A DNA stretch of 64,000 nt from the NCBI RefSeq assembly GCF_029525555.1, contig NZ_JAPDHZ010000003.1:496001-560000 (forward strand). Reading direction: 5' to 3'. The DNA comes from Cohnella ginsengisoli. Lineage in GTDB: Bacteria; Bacillota; Bacilli; Paenibacillales; Paenibacillaceae. The translations under genes were made by a program, and so were the position numbers. Each line of letters starts with the position of its first letter. The first letter of the stretch is position 1. The notes under the pieces are model-generated. The model did not search any database and was not told where the DNA came from. It saw only the letters and a program-made list of their open reading frames with translations. Positions 38,000 through 49,029 of the stretch are shown here, in pieces.

Positions 38000-38653
38000 A
38001 TGGAGAATCTAGTTATCTTTGGTGCCGGCGGTCATGCCAAATCAATCATCGATATCGTAGAGCGGTCAGGAATCTGGCGTATCGCGGGGTTATTGGATGG
38101 AATTAAAGCAGCGGGAACTAGAGTATATGGATATGAAATTCTAGGGGATCAGAACTATCTTGCCCAAGATCCGAGCATAACGGGCGTCATCGTCGGAATC
38201 GGAGACAATTGGCTTCGCGCTCGCGCGGCGGAGGCCATACGTTCCGTTCGGAGCGACTGTCGATTCGTCAGCGCGGTTCACCCTCACGCTTCGGTTGCAA
38301 AGGGAGCAACGATCGGTGACGGTTCCGTCATCATGGCGGGGGCGGTCGTCGGCAGCGATGCGGTCGTCGGCGAACATTGCGTCCTCTATACCCTTTCCTC
38401 GCTGGATCATGACAGCGCAACGGAAAACTTCGTTTCCCTGGCTCCTCACGCGGCCACCGGAGGCAACGTTCGCATCGGCAGCTTCGCTGCGATCTCAATA
38501 GGCGCCCGCATCATTCATTCCACTTCGATCGGAGAACATACGGTGATCGGAGCGGGCGCGACGGTGCTGACCGATATCGACGGCTACTGCATCGCTTACG
38601 GAACGCCTGCCCGGGTTATTCGAAAGCGTACCGCAGGGGAACGATATCTTTAA
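38000..38653 (+). CDS. Sugar N-acetyltransferase, PglD/NeuD family (EpsM-like)
   Basis: 217 residues. LVIFGAGGHAKSIIDIVERS is the sugar-nucleotide-binding Rossmann-like start; the rest is a left-handed beta-helix of hexapeptides (GATIGDGSVIMAGAVVGSDA) with the catalytic His in SSLDHDSATENF. Predicted to acetylate the 4-amino sugar from the EpsN-type aminotransferase, giving UDP-N,N'-diacetylbacillosamine. ATG 38000 follows AGGGGGGG; an upstream TTG is less likely. It is the only EPS gene on the plus strand, convergent with epsN. Confidence 0.88.
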   Translation: MENLVIFGAGGHAKSIIDIVERSGIWRIAGLLDGIKAAGTRVYGYEILGDQNYLAQDPSITGVIVGIGDNWLRARAAEAIRSVRSDCRFVSAVHPHASVAKGATIGDGSVIMAGAVVGSDAVVGEHCVLYTLSSLDHDSATENFVSLAPHAATGGNVRIGSFAAISIGARIIHSTSIGEHTVIGAGATVLTDIDGYCIAYGTPARVIRKRTAGERYL

Positions 38654-38706
38654 CACGTTCCCTTGCCGCTTTTTCTCTATTAAATAGAGGCTTGGCTTGA
38701 ATCGCT

Positions 38707-39871
38707 TTATACATTTGCCGTTGCCGCCGAGAGCGCTTCATGCACGATGGAGATGACCCGATTCTGCTCCGAACGGTTCATGCCGGATCCGGAGGGCAAA
38801 CAGACGCCTTCTTCGAACAGCCGGTCCGAAATGCTTGTCCCTTCTTCATGCGGATAATAACGAACGCCTTGGAACAAAGGCTGAAGATGAAGCGGCTTCC
38901 AGACGGGACGCGCTTCAATGTTGTGCGCGGACAGTTCCCCGATCAGATCCGGTATCTTTAGCCCCGTCACTTGCTTGTCGATCGTCAACGTCGTCAACCA
39001 GCGGTTGGAACGCGTGTCGGCAAGTTCCGGCATGAAGCGAACGCCTCGATGACTTCCAAAAGCATCGCGATAGGTTTCGAATATCGCTCTTCTCGCTTCC
39101 ACTCTCTCGTCCAGCACTTCCAATTGCGCTCTGCCGACGCCTGCCAGAAGATTGCTCATCCGGTAGTTGTAGCCCATTACGCTGTGCTGGTAATGCAGCG
39201 CAGGATCGCGTGCTTGCGTAGCGAGGAAGCGCGCCTTCGTCAGCGCTTGCACGTCGTTGGAGATCAGCATCCCCCCCGCCGGAAGTCGTAATGATCTTAT
39301 TTCCATTAAAAGAGTAAATGCCGAACTGCCCCATGGAGCCGCTTTTGGCTCCCCGATAGGTCGATCCTAGCGATTCGGCGGCATCCTCCACGATCGGCAC
39401 TTCATAACGGGCGCACAGATCGGAGATTCGGTCCATCTTGGCGCTCTGACCGTAGAGATGTACGACAACGACCGCTTTAGGCAGCTTGCCGGCGCGAGCG
39501 GCTTCATCGAGCGCCAGCTCCAACGCTTCCGGCGACATGTTCCACGTATCCGGCTCCGAATCGATAAAGACGGGCTCCGCCCCTTGGTATAGAATCGGGT
39601 TCGCGCTAGCGATAAAGGTTAGCGTCGAACAGAATACGCGATCTCCGCGTCCGATCTCTAGCAGCTCTAAAGCCAAATGGATGGCAGCCGTTCCCGAGCT
39701 TAGCGCCACAGCCCCGGCGACCCCCGCGTATGCGGCGATCTCCGTCTCGAAGGCATCGACATTGGGGCCGAGGGGAGCCACCCAGTTCGTGTCGAATGCT
39801 TCTTGAATATAGTTTTGCTCTTTACCGCTCATATGCGGCGCCGACAGATAAATCCGACCGTTGTGCTGCAT
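38707..39871 (-). CDS. DegT/DnrJ/EryC1 aminotransferase (EpsN/PglE-like)
   Basis: PLP-dependent aminotransferase acting on the UDP-4-keto-6-deoxy sugar from the EpsC-type dehydratase. About 388 residues. SSGTAAIHLALELLEIGRGD, VEDAAESLGSTYRG and YSFNGNKIITTSGGGM with the PLP lysine are present. One C in C7 at 39271-39277 is extra; the repair joins the two halves (GGGMLISNDVQALTKARFLA). ATG 39871 follows GGAGG. It has the last stop of the proximal EPS operon. Confidence 0.9.
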
Positions 39872-39876
39872 CCCGT

Positions 39877-40492
39877 TTATCCTCCGATTTCTCGATGTTG
39901 GTCCGTTGTCCCCCGGAAGACCGGCATGGTGACGTGCTGACCGTTTGCCACTCCTTCTGATCGTACCACTTTCTTAAAGGTAAGGAAAAGAATCTTCATG
40001 TCCAATCTGAAGTTGCGATGATCGACGTACCACGTGTCCAGTTTAAACTTTTGTTCCCAAGAAATCGCATTCCGGCCGTTGACTTGCGCCCAACCTGTAA
40101 TACCCGGCTTCACAAGATGCCTTCTCGCCTGCTCAGGCGTATAGAGAGCAAGATAGTCCATCAACAGCGGACGGGGACCGACGAGGCTGATATCGCCTCT
40201 CACGACGTTCCAAAGTTGCGGCAGCTCGTCCAGGCTCCATTTCCGCAGCTTCTGTCCGAACGGGGTCAATCGGATGCTATCGGGCAGCAACACGCCTTGG
40301 TCGTCCCGTTGGTCCGTCATGGATCGGAACTTATACATGTAAAAAAGGCTTGCCATGCAAGCCGGGACGTTGCTGCTTGAATACGACCGGCGATCCCAGC
40401 TTCACTCGGACCAAAATGGCCGTTACGAGCAGGATCGGGAGCGTGACGATGAGCAACGGCACCGCAACAAGCAGGTCAAACGTTCTTTTCAT
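39877..40492 (-). CDS. Undecaprenyl-phosphate sugar phosphotransferase (EpsL/PglC-like)
   Basis: Starts lipid-linked repeat assembly by moving a sugar-1-phosphate to undecaprenyl phosphate. About 204 residues after repair, the small monotopic PglC size. The N-terminal segment [20 protein letters not shown] is the re-entrant helix; [40 protein letters not shown] and VGPRPLL are the catalytic motifs. One T of T6 (A6 at 40341-40346 on the plus strand) is extra. ATG 40492 overlaps the upstream gene by 17 bases. Confidence 0.9.
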
Positions 40493-41237
40493 GCGAGCTT
40501 CCTCCGGATGTCAATGCCTTGCGGAGTCTGGAGATGTTATTCGGACCTATAATCCGGCTGGCCGCTCGTTTGGCCTGGCTTCTCAGCCTTACGCGAAGCG
40601 GAAGCCAAGATTGCGCGAAGTGATGAATCGTATGGCTTTCCGCCGTCCGATAGCTTCCGCCATTAATATAATCATAGGGACTGAAGTAGCATCTCGGATA
40701 GAATACGACCCCGTTCGAGAGCTTTTGCTGCCGACCGTTCAATTTCAATCCGTGTTTTTCGCAAATTTGGCTAATGACGGCCGTGTTCGTCGTCGTATCG
40801 AGGGTGCCGTCCGGACGGAGGAAGCTTCGACCATCGTAATAGTCCAACAGTTCCTTGATCCAGGAGTGCCCTCGAATAGCGCCCATCGTCCCCGACTGCA
40901 AAAACTTCTCGTCCTCGAATCCGGAGAACGCCTCGTGCGCGAGGAAGCGATCAAGCGGTTTGATGACTTCGACATCCGTATCCAAGTAGATGCCGCCCTG
41001 GTGGTAGAGCGCGTGCAAGCGCGCATAATCGCTGACGAAGGCATACTTCTTCGCTTCATAGGCCTCCTTCACGTACCGGTTTGCGCCGATGTCGAAGTTA
41101 TCTTCGTTCCATTCGATAATCTGATAGTCCCCCAAGTGCTTGCTCCAACTTCGCATGCATTTCTGAATCTTCTTGGGCTTGGGTCCCCTGCCGAACCAGC
41201 AATAATGGATCGTACGCGGAATCCGGGTCGCGCTCAT
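40476..41237 (-). CDS. DXD-type glycosyltransferase (GT32-like)
   Basis: 253 residues. IPRTIHYCWFGRGPKPKKIQ is the family start; YHQGGIYLDTDVEVIKPLD holds the metal-binding DTD. Such enzymes decorate capsule and EPS units. The C-terminus is Lys/Arg-rich and may touch the membrane. Central in the proximal EPS operon. Confidence 0.88.
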   Translation of the reverse strand: MSATRIPRTIHYCWFGRGPKPKKIQKCMRSWSKHLGDYQIIEWNEDNFDIGANRYVKEAYEAKKYAFVSDYARLHALYHQGGIYLDTDVEVIKPLDRFLAHEAFSGFEDEKFLQSGTMGAIRGHSWIKELLDYYDGRSFLRPDGTLDTTTNTAVISQICEKHGLKLNGRQQKLSNGVVFYPRCYFSPYDYINGGSYRTAESHTIHHFAQSWLPLRVRLRSQAKRAASRIIGPNNISRLRKALTSGGSSHEKNV

Positions 41238-41252
41238 CTTGTCATCCCTCGC

Positions 41253-42327
41253 TTAGCTGAACCAGGTAATATAATCGCTTCGATATTGAATATTCAACGT
41301 AATGACATTCTCGTAGAAAAAATAAAGGAAATAAATCGCAACGAGCACGAGGTAAACCAACTTCTGATCTTTCCATCTAAATACTTTTATGATCCAAGAG
41401 ACAAGAACGATTTGGTACAAAGAAAAGTAGATGGCCATTCTTGCGAATATCCAGTTCTGCGTAGCGATAATCATCAAAGCTGCGCCAATCAACGACATAT
41501 TAACGAATATATCGATACGAGGGTTCAGCGCACGCAGCTTCTCCCGTCCTATATAAGCGATTGCGAGGGGGGACGATATAGAAAATGACCCGAATCAAAT
41601 TCGCTCCGCCCTCTTGGAAGTTCTTGTATTCTCCATAGGAGGTATCTTGTAGTGCCGCAAATAACAGACCTTGAAATTGATTAAAGCCGAATACGATGAG
41701 AATGGCTAACGCCAGAAGGATGAACGTTGAACGCGTCCATGCCTTTCTTCTCACGAGGAAGTAAATCGGCACCATGATAAGCGCGCTCTGATGAAAGATG
41801 GAAGCGAACAGAACAATAAGCATGTAACGTTTCCAGCTATTCGTCAGCAAATATTGGGTCGCCCAAAAGATTAAGGCTGCAGCCAAATATTGTCTCATTC
41901 CGTTCATCGATACGATGAATGCCCCGGATGTAATAAACACGTAAACGGCAACTTCGAACATCCTGGAATAACGATATAAAGCAAGCACGATAAAAATGTC
42001 CGTGACTAACGCTATAATAAAGACGAGAGCCTGCGGGTCGTCGGTATAGCTCTTGAGTACTTTCTGAAAGATGCCGAATCCGATATCCTTCTCTTTTAAA
42101 ATGGAGTACCAGCTAAAATCGTTTACTTGAAAGGCATGCATATAAAAGAAAGTATCGCCGATATTGTTGCGCAAGCCAGCTACGGCGACCAACACGCCGG
42201 CAACTCCGATTGCCAGAAGTCTGTTCGGCCTAACCAACGCCGGTCCTAAAGGATCGGGAACGGAAAAATAGCGAGCGAAAAAGGCGAACGCGTACACGGT
42301 TAGAAGCGTAAGCCAGAGTATGGTCAT
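41253..42327 (-). CDS. EPS polymerase, EpsG family
   Basis: About 358 residues with roughly ten membrane segments (ILWLTLLTVYAFAFFARYFS, VFIIALVTDIFIVLAL). VAGLRNNIGDTFFYMHAF and SMNGMRQYLAAALIFWATQY match EpsG-type Wzy polymerases. One G in G6 at 41567-41572 is extra; the repaired join reads VIFYIVPLAIAYIGREKLRA. It should polymerise the flipped repeat units. Confidence 0.88.
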
Positions 42328-42339
42328 GATCGAGTCCCT

Positions 42340-43230
42340 TTAGCCCTTCAAGATTGACGTCTTTCTAAGGATGAAGATGTAGAGCATCAATCCAGGCAAA
42401 AGCGCCATCAACGTCAAGAACTTGGCGGGCGTCTCCCGGAACCAACGGGCGTTCCGCGATAGAAGGCTGCTGGATACGTAATGAACCGCTTGTTTGAACT
42501 TGAAAGCCCGGCTAGCGAACGGCAGCAGCATGAGCTGTTGACGGTAAAAAGCGAAGCCTTTAGGATTTTTTCTGTATTGCTTCAGCATGTTGCGCGACGA
42601 ACCGTCCGGCAAGTACTCGACGACGCAAAGCACTTCATTCATCAGCAGCAATTTATATTTGCGGTCCAGCATATGATATTTGTAGGCCAGACCAACGTAC
42701 TTCTCCCCTTCGAAAATGGGATAAGGGTATTGCTTCGTCAATTCCGATCGGTAGACAAGCTTTTTGTCGCCGGTGACTCCATGGCGTTGATAAATATCGT
42801 ACAAAGTCGAAGCGTGCAGCCCTTCGGGAAATCGAGTCCCCACAATCGATCCGTTCTTGTAGCAATCCAGACCGGCAAACCCAGCTACTTCATCGCTGCC
42901 GTGGCGCATCCAGAAATCGACGATTTTCTCGACCGCGTCGTCAGGCATGTAATCGTCCGAATCGATGCAGACATTCAGCTTCGTCTCGATTCTTTCGTAA
43001 GCCGAGTTATGCGCACCGTGCATGCCCTGATTTTCCTGCCGGTGATAACGAATGGGTATCCGGTTTTCGGACATCCAAAGCAAGACCAATTCGCCGGTAT
43101 GATCGGTAGATCCGTCATCGATAATAAGCCATTCGAAATCTCTGCTCGTTTGGCGAACGAGGCTCTCATAAACAAGATGGAGACAGTAGGCCCGATTATA
43201 AGTCGGCGTAAATACCGTTAACGTTCTCAT
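42340..43230 (-). CDS. Glycosyltransferase family 2
   Basis: 296 residues. LTVFTPTYNRAYCLHLVYES, LIIDDGSTDHTGELV, and DSDDYMPDDAVEKIVDFW are the GT-A motifs. The C-terminal FLTLMALLPGLMLYIFILRK is a membrane anchor. Intact frame. Confidence 0.9.
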   Translation of the reverse strand: MRTLTVFTPTYNRAYCLHLVYESLVRQTSRDFEWLIIDDGSTDHTGELVLLWMSENRIPIRYHRQENQGMHGAHNSAYERIETKLNVCIDSDDYMPDDAVEKIVDFWMRHGSDEVAGFAGLDCYKNGSIVGTRFPEGLHASTLYDIYQRHGVTGDKKLVYRSELTKQYPYPIFEGEKYVGLAYKYHMLDRKYKLLLMNEVLCVVEYLPDGSSRNMLKQYRKNPKGFAFYRQQLMLLPFASRAFKFKQAVHYVSSSLLSRNARWFRETPAKFLTLMALLPGLMLYIFILRKTSILKG

Positions 43231-43233
43231 GCG

Positions 43234-44345
43234 TCACCTCGTTCCAGTCCTGTAAAATTGCTCCGCCCAACGAGCAGTCTGCGCGATATCGTAGCCTTTA
43301 AGATTCAAAGCGTCTGGCGGAATCGATCTGGAACCCCTTTGCCTCGCGATATCCATGAGTTTGCTTTGACACTTTTCCTTCGAATCCAGCGGGAAAGAAT
43401 GAATCAGCCCCAGCCCCATGTCCACTTCGTTCGTTATGGAATCGGAGATCACGCAAGGCAAGCCAGCCCCCCTGAGCTTCGACTAACGTAACGGGGAGTC
43501 CCTCATGAAAGGAAGGGAATACAAACACGTCGAATCCTTGCATTAACCGGTCCACATCGCTTCGAACGCCGAGAAACCTTATTTTGGACTGAATTCCGTA
43601 ATCCCGGGCTTTTTGTTCGATCTGCGAGCGAAGCGGCCCGTCTCCCGCCAGCACAAGAACGGAATCTTCGTGTCTCGATAAAAGTTCTGCGAAACGATCA
43701 ACGAGATAGGCATGATTCTTCTGATGCAGAAAGCGCCCCACGTGGCCAACCGCGAAGGTTTGGGATGAAATATCCAATTCCGCTCTAACTTGCTCGCGGA
43801 CTTCCGCTTGAAAAGCAAAGCGGCCGCTCTCTATGCCGTTCTTCAAGATAAGCGTATCCCCGGCCTTATTCGGAAACAACCACGCTGCAGCCGCCGCGGA
43901 GCAGGCCATTCTCACCGTAGCGGACGAAGCGATTCGGTTGCCGATATACCACTTATAGAGCCGTGCAGCATATCCTCCCTCGCTCATCGTATTGTGACTA
44001 TGCGCGATTCGTATCGGGATTCCGGCCTTTTTCGCTGCAAATAGTACGAGTCCGCTCATTTTGTCCATGTGAGAATGGACAGTCCGATAATGTCGATGAC
44101 TATCGAAAAATCGGCGAAGCGCTCTCGAATAGGAGCGATGCCCATTGTCCGTAATATGCGGAATTCGATGAACGATGCCGCCCATAGCCGCAATCTCCTC
44201 ATCGAAGACGCCGGGTTTGCTGGTCAAAAAAATCGAACTGTACGCGATCGCGGTCGATATTGCGGTACAAGTTCATGATCAGCGTCTCCGCGCCGCCCCG
44301 ATTCATATTGACGACTGCGTGCAGGACTCTTACTGGGCCTTCCAT
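43234..44345 (-). CDS. Glycosyltransferase family 4 (EpsF-like)
   Basis: About 370 residues after repair. VLHAVVNMNRGGAETLIMNL is the EpsF/TagE-like N-terminal motif; FAVGHVGRFLHQKNHAYLVD and FHEGLPVTLVEAQGAGLPCV are the donor site. Two extra bases: A7 at 44226-44232 and C6 at 43467-43472 (plus strand). ATG 44345 overlaps the preceding gene by 16 bases. Confidence 0.88.
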
Positions 44346-45497
44346 ACTCGATCATCAGCCTCGCTTGTCGATTGTTGCAGCATATAGGAAAAATAGATTT
44401 CGCTTAATTCGCTTTTAACCCTGCTAAGCGTGTAACGCTTGATTCGTTCCAAGCTCTTCGCGCCCATCTCATGCCGGAGGTCATCCATAGTCGCTAATTG
44501 GGAGATTCGTAATGCAAAGTCGTCAACGCTGCGCGGATCGGTCAAATAACCGTTAATTTGGTCCGCCACCAGTTCCGAATGCCCTCTGTTATGCGTAGCT
44601 ACGATAGGGAGTCCGCAAGCCATCGCCTCCATGATATTAACCGGAAGCCCTTCTCTCAAACTCCCGGACACGGCAACATCGCACATGGGCAGCAATTTGG
44701 AGATGTCATCCCGGTACCCCAGAAAATCAATCATCGATTCTACGCCCAAAGCGGACGCCAATTGTTTGCATTCGGTCTCGAGCGTCCCTCTTCCGGCGAG
44801 CAGCAGTTTTATCGAAGGGACGCGCTCCTTTATTCGCGCTAACGCTTCGATTAAAATGCGATGATTCTTGTTCGCATTGAATTCGGCAGCATAGAACATC
44901 AGGAATTGTTCGTTCCGGTAGCCGAATTCCTGCCTCCTTAGCGCTCGATCCGAAGACGAGAGGGGATGAAACATGTCCGTGTCGATGCCGACCCCATGGA
45001 CTTGCGCGATCCGCCCGGCTTTGAACTGCCGCTGATTCGCAAGCCGATAGTCTTCATCATTGATCGTAATGAGACAATCGGTAAATCGAGCCAAGCTTTT
45101 CTCGATTGGATAATAGATCAACCAATTCGGAAGAGGCGCACCTTTGCAGAAATGAAATCCGTGGGCGGTGTAGATCAACTTCGTTCCCTTGCTGCGAACG
45201 CTTCTTCCTGCCATCCTCGCAATCACGCCGCCCATCGGCGTATGGCAGTGGACGATATCGTAGCGTTGTTCTTGCATGATCGATCGCAACTGTCGATAGG
45301 CCGTAAAGTTGGCTTTATGCAGGGGCGAACGCTGGATCGGAATATTGAACTTCCGATCGACGAAAGGAAGTTCCAACTTTCCCTGTGCGGCGACGTGAAC
45401 TTCCCAACCTTGCTGCTTGAACCACTCCATGATCGGAAGATGAAAAGCGCGGAAATGATAGTCCACCGTTGCACAAAAAAAGCACCTTACCCGGCAT
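44330..45497 (-). CDS. Glycosyltransferase family 4 (EpsD-like)
   Basis: About 389 residues after repair. The repaired N-terminus reads KVLFCATVDYHFRAFHLPIM; removing one A from A7 at 45475-45481 restores it and uses ATG 45497. Further motifs: YTAHGFHFCKGAPLPNWLIY, FMFYAAEFNANKNHRILIEA, and LREGLPVNIMEAMACGLPIV. It overlaps galU upstream by 11 bases. Confidence 0.88.
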
Positions 45498-46375
45498 GTT
45501 CGGCTTCCCTCTCCATGACCCTGGTTAAGTACCTGAGCAGTTCGGAACGCAATTCTTCTCTTTGAAGGGCAAATTCGATCGTGGTCTGAATAAAGCCCAT
45601 TTTCTCGCCGACGTCATAACGCGTGCCCTCGAAGTTATAGGCATAAACCGCTTCGGTTTGGTTAAACGTCGCAATGGCGTCGGTCAATTGAATCTCGCCG
45701 CCGGCACCGGGATTTTGATTGCCGAGAATATCGAAGATGCCCGGATTCAGGATATAGCGTCCCATGATAGCCAAGTTAGACGGCGCTTCTCCCCGCTTGG
45801 GCTTTTCCACGAGGTGGTTGATCTGGTACAGCGCATCCTCCACCCATCTTCCGTCGACAATGCCGTAGCGCGACACTTCTTCGTCCGTTACGTGCTGGAC
45901 GCCGATAATCGAGGAATTGTAGCGTTCATACTTCTCGATCATCTGTCTGAGGCAAGGCTTTTCCGCGGAGATGATATCGTCGCCGAGCAATACCGCGAAC
46001 GGCTCTTGTCCGATGAACTTCCTTGCGCACCAGATGGCGTGGCCCAAACCGTTCGGTTCTTTCTGACGAATGTAGTGAATGTCGACCAACTTGGCCGATT
46101 TCTGTACTTCGTCCAGCAAATCGTACTTCTTCTTCTCCAGCAAGATTTGCTCCAATTCAAATGAATTGTCGAAGTGGTCCTCGATCGCGCGCTTCCCCCT
46201 TGCCGGTAACGATAATAATGTCTTCGATCCCCGATTCGATCGCTTCTTCGACGATATACTGAATCGTCGGCTTATCTACGACAGGAAGCATTTCCTTCGG
46301 CATCGCCTTCGTAGCCGGGAGGAAGCGGGTGCCTAGACCGGCAGCAGGAATAATCGCCTTCTTCACTTTAGCCAT
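45487..46375 (-). CDS. galU: UTP-glucose-1-phosphate uridylyltransferase
   Basis: Makes UDP-glucose for EPS and envelope polymers. [20 protein letters not shown] plus [18 protein letters not shown] is the pyrophosphorylase signature; [20 protein letters not shown] and [10 protein letters not shown] follow. About 295 residues, the usual GtaB size. One C in C5 at 46195-46199 is extra; repair reads [19 protein letters not shown]. Placed inside the proximal EPS operon. Confidence 0.92.
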
Positions 46376-46401
46376 ACCTTCTACAACTCCTGTTCGCTCT
46401 T

Positions 46402-48234
46402 CTATATGGTAACGGGCGATAATAGCGATTCTTCCGGCTTGTTGTTGGCCAAATCGAGCAACAACTGCCGCAGTTCAAGGATGGATAGCGTAGGATAGAT
46501 TTGAAGCATCCGTTCAATTCGCTTAAAGTCGACTTCAGTCGACTTGCCGATATAAATCTTTGGATATACTTGAACGTCATGAACCTCGTTCTCTTTCAGA
46601 AGTTCCTCGTAAAGCTTCTCCCCAGGCCTCATGCCTGTATATACGATGCCGATCTCTTCGACGGAGTAGCCGGACATCCGAATGACGTTTTTGGCGAGGT
46701 CCACGATTTTGACCGGTTCACCCATATCGAGGACGAATATCTCTCCTCCCCGCGCCAATGCGCCTGCCTGAATAACGAGCCGGGAGGCTTCCGGGATGGT
46801 CATGAAGTAACGCACCATATCCGGATGAGTAACCGTCACCGGTCCGCCCTTCTCGATCTGTTTTCGAAATAATGGAATGACGCTTCCTCGGCTTCCCAGC
46901 ACATTGCCGAACCGAACGGCGACGAACTTCGTCCGACTCGTCCGATCCATATGCTGAATGATCATCTCGGCGATTCGCTTGGTCGAGCCCATGACGCTGG
47001 TCGGATTAACCGCCTTGTCCGTCGAGATCATGACAAAAATGCCGACACCGGCGCGATCCGCGGCCCTTGCCGCATTCAATGTGCCGATTACATTATTTTT
47101 GACCGCTTCCTCAGGATTGCGCTGCATGAGCGGAACGTGTTTGTGGGCCGCAGCGTGATAGACGACATCCGGGCGGTGCTCCTCCATGATGGCGTTAATC
47201 TTCTTCTCGTCCTGAAGATCCGCGATTTCCGTATAGAATAAAATATCCGAATCTCTGAACAGGACCTTCAATTCAATCTCTATCGAATAAATGCTGTTCT
47301 CGCCGTGCCCCAGAAGAACCAGCTTACGAGGATGAAACTTCGATATCTGGCGGCATACTTCCGAGCCGATCGATCCGCCGGCTCCTGTGACGAGCACGAC
47401 CTTGTCCGTCACAAATTCCGAGATGCTCTCCAGATTAAGTTCAACAGGTTCGCGTCCCAACAGATCTTCGACTTGTACGTCCCTGAATTGACTGACCAAT
47501 ACTTTCCCTGTCGCAATATGCTCAAGCATCGGCATGATCTGCGTTTTGGCCGAGGTTTTCGAACACTCCTCGTAGATTGTCTTTAGCTGCTGCTTGTTCA
47601 GCGAAGGAATCGCGATAACGATATAATCGATAGCAAGTTCCTTCGCTACTTTCTCGATGGAGGAGGTCCCGCCTACTACGGGAATCCCCATAATACTTAG
47701 GTTATGCTTGCCCGGATTATCGTCGACGAATGCGATGGGCATCAATTCTTTTTCGGAATTGTCCAGCAGAAGCTGTCTCGCGAGCATCGTACCGGCTGCC
47801 CCCGCGCCGATGATCAAAGTACGCTTGTGCTGACCTTCCGGCGCTTGGAACAAGAAGTTTCTAGCGATTCTCCAACAGAAGCGGGAGCCGCCGATAAATA
47901 AAACATGCAGCATCCAAGTGACGATTAGCAGACGTATGTATACCTCTTGGAGGAAAATCAGTTGAACGACCGATGCCGTCGCGATCGATAGCGTAACTGC
48001 TTTCGTTATGGCGATTAACTCGCCGACGCTGGCATACTCCCACGCCCTCTTGTAAAGCTTGTATACCAGGGCAAACAAATGATGGCTCAGTAATAACGCG
48101 ATGGAAGTAATGATCAGCGGAGTCGAGAACAGATCCAAGGGAACGGAGACGAGGTATCGGCTAATAAAGATGGCCGATAAGACGATCAATGAATCCACTC
48201 CAATAAGAAAGGCAAGCCTCTGTTTGTAATTCAC
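46402..48234 (-). CDS. UDP-GlcNAc 4,6-dehydratase, EpsC/PglF/CapD family
   Basis: A membrane-anchored sugar-nucleotide dehydratase. Four N-terminal membrane helices, a CoA-binding-like Rossmann domain ([19 protein letters not shown]), then the SDR domain with [20 protein letters not shown] and [20 protein letters not shown]; the usual YxxxK Tyr is replaced by Met as in PglF. First step to bacillosamine. GTG 48234 ([16 protein letters not shown]) has GAGGTGG upstream and gives 610 residues; ATG 48264 would add ten. Preceded by a hairpin. Confidence 0.9.
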   Translation of the reverse strand: MNYKQRLAFLIGVDSLIVLSAIFISRYLVSVPLDLFSTPLIITSIALLLSHHLFALVYKLYKRAWEYASVGELIAITKAVTLSIATASVVQLIFLQEVYIRLLIVTWMLHVLFIGGSRFCWRIARNFLFQAPEGQHKRTLIIGAGAAGTMLARQLLLDNSEKELMPIAFVDDNPGKHNLSIMGIPVVGGTSSIEKVAKELAIDYIVIAIPSLNKQQLKTIYEECSKTSAKTQIMPMLEHIATGKVLVSQFRDVQVEDLLGREPVELNLESISEFVTDKVVLVTGAGGSIGSEVCRQISKFHPRKLVLLGHGENSIYSIEIELKVLFRDSDILFYTEIADLQDEKKINAIMEEHRPDVVYHAAAHKHVPLMQRNPEEAVKNNVIGTLNAARAADRAGVGIFVMISTDKAVNPTSVMGSTKRIAEMIIQHMDRTSRTKFVAVRFGNVLGSRGSVIPLFRKQIEKGGPVTVTHPDMVRYFMTIPEASRLVIQAGALARGGEIFVLDMGEPVKIVDLAKNVIRMSGYSVEEIGIVYTGMRPGEKLYEELLKENEVHDVQVYPKIYIGKSTEVDFKRIERMLQIYPTLSILELRQLLLDLANNKPEESLLSPVTI

Positions 48235-48290
48235 AAGTCCCCACCACCTCAATTGTTCGGGCATACGGCCTTAAAACGCCGTTAAAGCCC

Positions 48291-48334
48291 GTTCTTCATA
48301 AAGAAAGATTCGAACTTTATAAGAACGAATCTTT
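48291..48334 (-). promoter_or_regulatory. Hairpin and imperfect SinR-like dyad between epsB- and epsC-type genes
   Basis: AAAGATTCG and CGAATCTTT form a nine-base stem, a possible attenuator after the kinase gene. Next to it GTTCTTCATAAAGAAA (48291-48306) differs from the SinR palindrome at two positions. Confidence 0.45.
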
Positions 48335-48357
48335 TAAGACAAAGGAAATCGCCATAA

Positions 48358-49029
48358 TCAGAAGGCATATTTCTTGTTGCGATTCAGCACGACGCCCAGC
48401 AGCTTCGCCTTCCCAAAATCCAATGCCTTCTTCGATTGCAAAGCCTTCTTCCGATGCGTGCGGCCTCCTGTTACCATTAAAACGACACCGTCGCACTTGC
48501 TCGCCAGCGAACAAGCATCCGACGATTCCAAGATCGAGGGGCAGTCCATTACCAGGACATCGAACGATTCCCCTGCTTGCTCTAACAGCCTGGTCATCGC
48601 CTGCGAATCGGTCATATCCGTAGCGCCATGCACCAGCGCCCCCGCTGGCAATAGGGACAGATTTTCGATACCCGTCTGTTGAATAGCATCGCTAGGAATG
48701 CTTTGTCCGACAATTACCTCTGTCATCCCCGGCGAGAGGGGCGCTTCGAATAAGTAGTGCAACATAGGTTTACGGATATTGGCATCGATAATGAGAACGC
48801 GTTCGCCTCTCTGGGTCAAGCTGATCGCCAGATTCACGGCGGCCGTCGATTTGCCGTCTCCGTCGGAAGGAGAAGTGACGGCGATCGATCGACACTGTCC
48901 GCCGGCGGCAAAGCCGATATTGTTGCGAATCTCTCGATACTGTTCGGCGATATTCGAGAACGGGTTATGATAAGAGGCTAGGCATCCGTTGACAAACGCT
49001 TTTCGCGGTTCCTTCTCTTTATTTGCCAA
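48358..49029 (-). CDS. Capsular/EPS bacterial tyrosine kinase-like ATPase (EpsB-like)
   Basis: 223 residues; partners the EpsA-type modulator to control chain length. Walker A SPSDGDGKSTAAVNLAISLT, Walker A' VLIIDANIRKPMLHYLF (Asn where Asp is usual), and FDVLVMDCPSI. The C-terminus ends RNKKYAF with one Tyr, not the Tyr cluster that BY-kinases autophosphorylate. Starts at TTG 49029, overlapping the upstream gene by 11 bases. Confidence 0.88.
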   Translation of the reverse strand: MANKEKEPRKAFVNGCLASYHNPFSNIAEQYREIRNNIGFAAGGQCRSIAVTSPSDGDGKSTAAVNLAISLTQRGERVLIIDANIRKPMLHYLFEAPLSPGMTEVIVGQSIPSDAIQQTGIENLSLLPAGALVHGATDMTDSQAMTRLLEQAGESFDVLVMDCPSILESSDACSLASKCDGVVLMVTGGRTHRKKALQSKKALDFGKAKLLGVVLNRNKKYAF

